DNA from: Caldimicrobium sp.
GTDB taxonomy: Bacteria; Desulfobacterota; Thermodesulfobacteria; Thermodesulfobacteriales; Thermodesulfobacteriaceae
DNA length: 41,561 nt
Direction of reading: 5' to 3'
NCBI GenBank assembly: GCA_025059715.1
Contig: JANXCE010000021.1
Coordinates: 1 to 41,561 of the forward strand
In this document: positions 36,136 through 41,561 of the stretch, piece by piece
Layout: the number at the start of each line of letters is the position of its first letter
How positions within the stretch are numbered: the stretch's first letter is position 1
Program-made: the position numbers and the translations under genes
Notes under the pieces: model-generated
The model's input: the letters and a program-made list of their open reading frames with translations, nothing else
Databases searched by the model: none
What the model was told of the DNA's origin: nothing

Positions 36136-38144
36136 TTTAAAATCCTTTGTTTCAGAGTAAGTAGTTTATCCCTCAGAATTGCCGCCCTTTCAAATTCATA
36201 TTTTTTGGCTGCCTCTCGCATCTCCTTTTCTACCCTCTCAATTTCCCTTCTTAGCTCTTCAAGGCTTGCAAACTCCTCCTCAATTTCCACTAATTTTTCC
36301 AAATCCACAAAGTCCGCTTCAAAAAGTTGCATAAGAGGGTCTTCCATAGATTTAATAATCGTCTGGGGAGTAATGTTATGGGCTTTATTATAATCTTGTT
36401 GTATCTTTCTTCTCCGTTCTGTCTCCGCAATGGCTCTCTCCATAGCAGGGGTTATTCTTTCTCCATAGAGAATAACAGTTCCCTCCACATTACGGGCAGC
36501 TCTTCCCATGGTCTGAATGAGACTTCTCTCCGAACGCAAAAATCCCTCCTTATCCGCATCTAAGATAGCAACGAGAGACACCTCTGGAAGATCAAGGCCT
36601 TCTCTCAAAAGATTGATCCCTATTAATACATCATAGACGCCCCTTCTTAGATCCCTAATTATTCGCGCTCTCTCCATAGTTTTTAGGTCCGAGTGTAGAT
36701 AGCAGGCTTTAATTCCCAGTTCTTTGTAGTAATCGGTTAACTCCTCTGCCATCCTTTTAGTAAGCGTGCAAACAAGGACCCTTTGATTTTTCTCGATTCT
36801 TTTTTTAATCTCAAAGAATAAATCTTCTACTTGATTGGCAGAGGGTCTCACCTCTACCTTGGGGTCAAGTAAGCCCGTAGGCCGAATGATTTGTTCTACA
36901 ACCCTTCCCTGAGCCTTCTCCAATTCGTAGTCTCCAGGAGTTGCAGAAACATAAATCACTTGATTGAGACGCTCTTCAAATTCTTCAAAGGTAAGCGGCC
37001 TATTGTCTAAGGCAGAGGGCAATCTAAAGCCATACTCTACTAAGGTCTCCTTGCGAGATCTATCTCCTCTATACATGCCCCTAAGTTGGGGTATGGTTAT
37101 GTGGCTTTCATCAATAAAAAGAAGAAAGTCATCGGGAAAGTAGTCTAATAGCGTATAAGGGGGCTCACCAGGTTTTCTGCCATCCAAATATCTACTATAA
37201 TTTTCAATACCTTTGCAATAGCCAGTCTCTTCTAAGAGTTCCAAATCGTAGAGGGTCCTCTTTTCTAATCTCTCCGCAAAGAGGAATAGCCCTTGACTGC
37301 GAAAATACTCCACTCTCTCCTTTAACTCCTCTTTTATGGCCTGAATTGCCCTTTGCAGATTTGCCTCTGAGGTCACATAGTGACTGGCAGGAAAAATCAG
37401 GGTGTCATTTACCTTGCCTAAAACCTTTCCTCTAAAGGGGTCAATGACTTTAATTTCTTCAATTTCAGTTCCCCAAAGGGAAATTCTCAGAGCCTTCTTT
37501 TCTTCATGAGCGGGAAATATCTCAATAAGGTCTCCCCTTACTCTAAAGGTTCCTCTGGTAAAGTCAGTTTCCACCCTTTGGTAGTGCATGGTTACCAGAG
37601 CCCTTATTAGCTCATCTCTTCTCAAGTGTTGGCCCTTCTTTAGATAGAGATGCTTTGAGAAGTATTCATGAGGTGCCCCAAGACCATAGATACAGGAGAC
37701 GCTGGCAACCACTATAACATCCCTTCTGGTTAAAACTGAGGTTGTAGCGGAATGTCTTAATCTATCAATGAAGTCGTTTATAGAGGCATCCTTTTCAATA
37801 TAAGTATCCGTTGCTGGCACATAGGCCTCTGGTTGATAGTAATCGTAATAGGATACAAAGTATTCCACGGCATTTTCAGGAAAGAGCTTTTTAAATTCGT
37901 TGTAGAGCTGACCAGCAAGGGTCTTGTTGGGAGCAATAATTAGGGTTGGCCTCTGCAGACGAGCTATCACATTTGCCATAGTGAAGGTTTTACCTGAGCC
38001 CGTTACCCCAAGTAACACCTGATGAGGCAACCCCTTTTTAACACCTTCTACCAGCTTCGCAATGGCCTTGGGCTGATCACCCTTAGGCTCAATGTTAGCA
38101 ATCAGCTTAAAGCTATTAGTTTTTTTAGGTATCATTATTTCCAT
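36126..38144 (-). CDS. uvrB: Excinuclease ABC subunit B
   Basis: UvrB verifies DNA damage in nucleotide excision repair and hands it to UvrC. Walker A is GVTGSGKT (46-53). The beta-hairpin [16 protein letters not shown] follows, then [23 protein letters not shown] and helicase motifs V-VI ([24 protein letters not shown]). A C-terminal UVR motif ([19 protein letters not shown]) binds UvrC. The length of 672 is normal. It starts 6 bases from the preceding methyltransferase gene. Confidence 0.97.
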   Translation of the reverse strand: MEIMIPKKTNSFKLIANIEPKGDQPKAIAKLVEGVKKGLPHQVLLGVTGSGKTFTMANVIARLQRPTLIIAPNKTLAGQLYNEFKKLFPENAVEYFVSYYDYYQPEAYVPATDTYIEKDASINDFIDRLRHSATTSVLTRRDVIVVASVSCIYGLGAPHEYFSKHLYLKKGQHLRRDELIRALVTMHYQRVETDFTRGTFRVRGDLIEIFPAHEEKKALRISLWGTEIEEIKVIDPFRGKVLGKVNDTLIFPASHYVTSEANLQRAIQAIKEELKERVEYFRSQGLFLFAERLEKRTLYDLELLEETGYCKGIENYSRYLDGRKPGEPPYTLLDYFPDDFLLFIDESHITIPQLRGMYRGDRSRKETLVEYGFRLPSALDNRPLTFEEFEERLNQVIYVSATPGDYELEKAQGRVVEQIIRPTGLLDPKVEVRPSANQVEDLFFEIKKRIEKNQRVLVCTLTKRMAEELTDYYKELGIKACYLHSDLKTMERARIIRDLRRGVYDVLIGINLLREGLDLPEVSLVAILDADKEGFLRSERSLIQTMGRAARNVEGTVILYGERITPAMERAIAETERRRKIQQDYNKAHNITPQTIIKSMEDPLMQLFEADFVDLEKLVEIEEEFASLEELRREIERVEKEMREAAKKYEFERAAILRDKLLTLKQRILKWS

Positions 38145-38150
38145 GATAGC

Positions 38151-38870
38151 CTAAGGCTCCAAAAAATTTTTGACTTCAGGGCTATAGTTGCCCCCTTTTT
38201 TTTGATAAATATACAAGGGAGGTAAAATCCTTATTTCACTCTTAGCCCCTTTAATAGCTTTAATTAGGATTCTCTTAGCCTCTCCTCCCGGATAGGAATG
38301 CACCATACGCAAAACCTTAGGCTCAAGTTTTGCCTTAAGAAGTAGTTGGATTAACTCTGCTAATCTGTGCGCGGTAAATATAATATAGAATCTTCCCCCA
38401 TTTTTTAAAACATGGGAAGCCTCTTGGAGGGCACTCTCCAGGCAAAACACCTCCTCCCTCTTAGCTAACTCTTTTAACTTATAAGGGCTTTTTCTTCCAC
38501 TTGCTGTCTTGAAGTAGGGGGGATTGAGATACACCACATCAAAGTAATTTCCTTTAAAGGGTAGTTTTAAAGCCTCTCCTTGAATAGGAAAGAGCTCTTG
38601 GTAAAATTCGTTAGCCAGGATTCCTCTCTTGAGGGCCTTTGTGTACAAAGGGTCCTTTTCCAAAAGATAAATCTTAGCGTATGGAAAGCGCACCTTGGCA
38701 ATAAAACTAATAAGACCACACCCCGCTCCGATTTCTAAGGCCCTGTCTCTAAATCTTAGCTCTATAAAGTTTGCCAATAATACACTGTCAATACCAAAGC
38801 GAAAGCCCCTTTCATATTGGTAAACCCTGAGCCTACCCCTTAAAAAAAGAGTCTCTTCAGGTTCCATCAC
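38151..38870 (-). CDS. tRNA1(Val) adenine-37 N6-methyltransferase-like protein (TrmN6/YfiC family)
   Basis: The 239-residue Rossmann methyltransferase has the SAM motif ALEIGAGCGLISFI and the base-flipping NPPYF, which marks adenine or guanine amino methylation. The N-terminal YQYERGFRFGIDSVLLANFI is that of the YfiC/TrmN6 group. A tRNA target is likely but not proven. It overlaps the cca start-stop by 4 bases (38867-38870), fitting a tRNA maturation pair. Confidence 0.82.
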   Translation of the reverse strand: MMEPEETLFLRGRLRVYQYERGFRFGIDSVLLANFIELRFRDRALEIGAGCGLISFIAKVRFPYAKIYLLEKDPLYTKALKRGILANEFYQELFPIQGEALKLPFKGNYFDVVYLNPPYFKTASGRKSPYKLKELAKREEVFCLESALQEASHVLKNGGRFYIIFTAHRLAELIQLLLKAKLEPKVLRMVHSYPGGEAKRILIKAIKGAKSEIRILPPLYIYQKKGGNYSPEVKNFLEP

Positions 38871-40318
38871 AAATAGGTCCTATAGTTTTCTAAAACATAA
38901 GCTAAAGCGCTTTCCCGGTCTCTGATCTCTCCCTCCAAAACCTTTAATTCTACATCTTCCAGGATTGTTTTAAATAAGGGACCTGGTTTAAAGCCCAATT
39001 GTATAAGGTCTTTTCCAGTTAGAATTCTCTCTCTCTTTTCAACCCGCTCTAAGTCTCTCTGAAATTGGAGGAGTTCGTGGAAAAATTTGTTTAATTTTTC
39101 TTCGTAGTCCGGCTCCTTATCTGGTCCCTTGGAGGCAAGGGAATCCGCAAGGGAGACTATCCACAATTCGTAGAAATTAGGCTGATCCTTAATGAGATTT
39201 CTTTTGGCTCTAAGGGAGAGCTTTCCTTCCTCCCACTCCTTGAGAAGGAGACAGGGTCTCATGTGATTCCTAATAAGGCGAGCAACCCGTTCAATGATTT
39301 CTGTTTTAAATCTTAAGCTCAAAGCCCTGCTTTCCCAGAGTTTAGCTCCCTCTCTTTCGTGTCCGTAGAAGGTGATTCTCTCTCCACTCTCTGCAAAGGT
39401 ATAACCCTTCCCCAAGTCGTGAAAAAAACAGGCAAGTTTCACCGTGAGCACAAAGTCCTCCTCTTCAAAAAGAGAGGGGGCCTCTTGAAGACTTAGATAA
39501 TGTTTAGGATTATTAAGAATTTTTTCCCCTGCTTCCAGAGTAGTTAGGTTATGGGAGAGCACATCTAAGTGATGAAAACTTGGTTGAGGCATACCTCGGG
39601 AGGGCTTAATTTCAGGAAAGAGCTCTTCAAGAACTCCATCTTCATCCATCAGCCTAAAGGCTAAACTTGCCTGAGTAGTAAGAAGAATAAATTTAAGCTC
39701 CATGGAGAGTCTCTCAGGGGCTACATGTATTATAAATCCCTTATACCTTCTGAAATAGGCTCGGGTTTGATTAGTAATGTCTCCATATCCCTGGGCATAC
39801 AATCTATATCCTCTAAGTATGCGCAGGGGATCCTCTATTAGGTTTTCCTCCCTATAGGTCCTGATCTGTCTTAAACTTAAATCCTTTAGGCCTCCTATGG
39901 GATCATATAGAAGAAAGGGCCCTTCAAAGAGGGCTCTTAAAGGAAGCGCTATGGAGTTAATCGTAAAGTCTCTCTTAGCTAAGTCCTCTTCTAAGCTCTG
40001 TCCCCTGTATTCGGTTATATCAACGGTGTGTCTATCTTTACTTAAGCGGTAGATTCCAAATTCCTCAGAGAGCAAAACCAAACTATAGCCTGTCTTTTTC
40101 GCCAAATACTCTGCTACTTTCTCAGGATTCTCCTTGACCGCTAAATCCAAGTCAAGGATTTTTTTTTGGTAAAAAAGGTCGCGAAGGGCACCTCCCACCA
40201 CATAGATGTGTTCTTGCTCAGAAATTTCTCTAAGGGCTGTTAATAGAAGGTGCTTCCTTGGAAAATCAAGAAGCTCAAGAAAAAGCTCTCTTTTCTCTAC
40301 GCCTTGCTCTACCCACAT
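38867..40318 (-). CDS. cca: CCA tRNA nucleotidyltransferase / poly(A) polymerase family, with HD domain
   Basis: The enzyme adds the 3' CCA (or part of it) to tRNAs. The class II nucleotidyltransferase head has GGALRD (42-47), the metal Asp pair DLD (56-58), RDFTINSIALPL, and DPLRILRGYRLYAQGYG. An HD phosphohydrolase-like domain follows, with His300-Asp301 in FFHDLGKGYTF and IRNHMRP. In some thermophiles this job is split into CC-adding and A-adding enzymes, which sequence alone does not resolve here. tRNA-Asn in this window lacks CCA, so the activity is needed. Confidence 0.9.
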   Translation of the reverse strand: MWVEQGVEKRELFLELLDFPRKHLLLTALREISEQEHIYVVGGALRDLFYQKKILDLDLAVKENPEKVAEYLAKKTGYSLVLLSEEFGIYRLSKDRHTVDITEYRGQSLEEDLAKRDFTINSIALPLRALFEGPFLLYDPIGGLKDLSLRQIRTYREENLIEDPLRILRGYRLYAQGYGDITNQTRAYFRRYKGFIIHVAPERLSMELKFILLTTQASLAFRLMDEDGVLEELFPEIKPSRGMPQPSFHHLDVLSHNLTTLEAGEKILNNPKHYLSLQEAPSLFEEEDFVLTVKLACFFHDLGKGYTFAESGERITFYGHEREGAKLWESRALSLRFKTEIIERVARLIRNHMRPCLLLKEWEEGKLSLRAKRNLIKDQPNFYELWIVSLADSLASKGPDKEPDYEEKLNKFFHELLQFQRDLERVEKRERILTGKDLIQLGFKPGPLFKTILEDVELKVLEGEIRDRESALAYVLENYRTYL

Positions 40319-40387
40319 GAGTTTTTAAATTTAACCTCATTTCCCTAAAAGGAGAAGGACCCTTTAAAGAGAGGGCTTAGGTTAAGT

Positions 40388-41161
40388 TTAAAGGATGAGT
40401 CTTAACTTCTGGCCTGCCTGCAGAGGGGGTGCCTTCTTGAGATAGTAACTTAGCCTTCTCATAGCCTTAAAGATGGCCTTAGGTGGAGGATAATCCCTTA
40501 ACAAATAGGCTAAAAGAAGGGAGGAGAGGGCACATCCTGTGCCATGAAATTCGTAAGGTAGCTCCTTTGTGGAATAAAGCCTTTCTTGCTCTCCCAGATA
40601 GTAATTGTAAATCCTTCCCTCTTTTTTTAAGCCAGTGATAGCTACATGTCTTACTCCGTAGGATCTAAGGGTTGTGCATATGAGTTTTAAATCCTTTGAG
40701 GAGGTAATCTCCCTGTTAGTTAGTATGCTTGCCTCCTGTTGGTTAGGGGTAAGAAAGTCCACTAAGGGAAGGAGTTCCCTTTTTAGGACCTCCAGAAAAT
40801 CCCCTCCCCAAGAGAGCTCCGCTCCCAGGGTTGCTCTTAACACTGGGTCATAAACAACCCAGTTAATAGATGTTCTGTATTTTTTTAAATACCTGGCGCT
40901 AATAGAGACTATTTCAGGTGTTGCAAGCATGCCAATTTTTACTCCCACTGGAAGGAGATCCGAGAGGGTAAGTTTTAACATCCTTTCAAAGTCTTTACTT
41001 TCAAGGGGTTTCCAGGCTTCAAAGGTTTTTGTGCTTTGAAAGGTAAGAGCGGTAGGCACTGAAGCGCAGGCCAAACCAAAGAGTGTAAGCATCTTCACAT
41101 CCATAAGCAGTCCCGCTCCCCCTGAAGGGTCAAATCCCCCAATAACGAGCACCCTCTTCAT
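40388..41161 (-). CDS. thiD: Hydroxymethylpyrimidine/phosphomethylpyrimidine kinase
   Basis: ThiD phosphorylates HMP and HMP-P for thiamine synthesis. The ribokinase-fold marks are GGFDPSGGAGLLMDVKML at the N-terminus (the usual form is GSDPSGGAGIQAD-K), DPVLRATLGAELS, LTPNQQEASILT, and the catalytic GTGC (207-210) with the following helix. It has 257 residues and no C-terminal ThiE or other fusion. No TPP riboswitch-like leader is seen in the 100 bases upstream. No other thi gene lies next to it in the window. Confidence 0.9.
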   Translation of the reverse strand: MKRVLVIGGFDPSGGAGLLMDVKMLTLFGLACASVPTALTFQSTKTFEAWKPLESKDFERMLKLTLSDLLPVGVKIGMLATPEIVSISARYLKKYRTSINWVVYDPVLRATLGAELSWGGDFLEVLKRELLPLVDFLTPNQQEASILTNREITSSKDLKLICTTLRSYGVRHVAITGLKKEGRIYNYYLGEQERLYSTKELPYEFHGTGCALSSLLLAYLLRDYPPPKAIFKAMRRLSYYLKKAPPLQAGQKLRLIL

Positions 41162-41205
41162 AGAAAAAGGATTTTAATCTAAAAATTGAAATCTGAAAAT
41201 TTGAA

Positions 41206-41226
41206 AAGGGGGCAGAAAGCCCCCTT
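41206..41226 (-). terminator. Terminator downstream of the gene at the right edge
   Basis: Read on the minus strand, AAGGGGGC (41226-41219) and GCCCCCTT (41213-41206) pair around TTTCT and are followed by TT. It lies between that gene's stop and thiD. Confidence 0.7.
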
Positions 41227-41262
41227 GGAGGTGAGATGGTCTAAATATTAGAATATTAGGTA

Positions 41263-41561
41263 TTAAAAGAATAATTCCAGAGAGCCATATAGGTTCCACA
41301 TCTTGTGTATTGGCACAAACATGGTCATGGATTGCCTCATTAATTCCATTGCTGCCCCACGATCAGTAGACATTAATTGTTGAGCTTGCTTTACCCACTT
41401 TTCAATGTCTTTTATCTTTCTTGGGGTTTCTAACCAGTTAGCAGAGCCGTAGTAGTTAAACCAATAGTGTTGGAAGCCCACTCTCAGCATGGCTCTTCCG
41501 TTTTTAGTAAGTTTTTGTCCAACGGGAAGATCCTGTTGCCAGTAGATTTCCGCCACGTGTC
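41263..41561 (-). CDS. C-terminal part of an unrecognised protein (5' end outside window)
   Basis: The minus-strand frame is open to the window edge, with about 99 residues seen. It is rich in Trp, Tyr, Met and Phe: AEIYWQQDLPVGQKL, RVGFQHYWFNYYGSANW, then a Lys-rich helical part (RKIKDIEKWVKQAQQLM) and MRQSMTMFVPIHKMWNLYG at the end. There is no Cys or membrane segment. I do not recognise the family. A GTG at 41556 could be a start, but with no ribosome binding site visible a larger protein running off the edge is more likely. Confidence 0.6.
   Translation of the reverse strand, partial: HVAEIYWQQDLPVGQKLTKNGRAMLRVGFQHYWFNYYGSANWLETPRKIKDIEKWVKQAQQLMSTDRGAAMELMRQSMTMFVPIHKMWNLYGSLELFF

Noticed and set aside
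41162-41262. Possible TPP riboswitch upstream of thiD
   Set aside because: The space is only about 100 bases, holds the terminator of the previous gene, and shows no conserved thi-box sequence.

Overview
The window looks like chromosomal DNA of an AT-rich, probably thermophilic, Gram-negative bacterium. The Lys/Glu/Ile-rich proteins, five-carbon haem synthesis (hemL), a tRNA gene without an encoded CCA, GatCA, an exported CxxCH protein, many multi-Cys sensors and degenerate mobile DNA would suit a Thermodesulfobacterium/Caldimicrobium-like sulfur or metal reducer. That placement is inference from style and gene content, not from a marker gene.

Layout. Positions 1-480 hold the end of a UPF1-like helicase. 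At 776-3772 (+) a DegT aminotransferase, a TIM-barrel isomerase/epimerase and an MltD-like lytic transglycosylase overlap end to end behind one promoter. At 3765-6427 (-) lies gatC-gatA-parB. At 6665-7198 (+) a promoter drives a small CxxCH protein and a 55-residue Lys-rich exported peptide, closed by a terminator. ilvC (+) follows alone. At 8412-13271 (-) six tightly packed genes run cupin, DUF1015, YkgJ-like, sugar-nucleotide epimerase, class II aldolase, hemL. At 13428-19003 (+) is the protein quality-control operon tig-clpP-clpX-lon. It meets rho and tRNA-Asn (-) at a strong two-way terminator.

Positions 20501-23190 form a graveyard of mobile DNA. It holds two decayed copies of a DDE transposase gene, one intact Rpn-family PD-(D/E)XK nuclease gene, and a fossil CRISPR fragment (two degenerate 35-nt repeats around a 36-nt spacer, plus a broken third) with no cas genes nearby.

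A signalling block follows (+). A membrane GAF-GGDEF diguanylate cyclase is coupled to a four-PAS hybrid histidine kinase, both rich in sensor-domain cysteines. Next comes a sigma-54-type promoter with an upstream palindrome in front of a second small Lys-rich exported peptide. Both small peptides (7001-7168 and 27409-27570) have the same plan and are easily missed by gene callers.

The right side is on the minus strand. livKHMGF with a phenylacetate-CoA-ligase-like gene and an ArgD-like aminotransferase (34648 down to 27686) suggests uptake and activation of aromatic or branched amino-acid-derived acids. uvrB-rsmB, cca plus a TrmN6-like methyltransferase, thiD, and the C-terminal end of an unrecognised gene complete the window. 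Several genes serve translation: GatCA charges Asn/Gln tRNAs by transamidation, and the CCA enzyme finishes tRNAs such as the CCA-less tRNA-Asn here.
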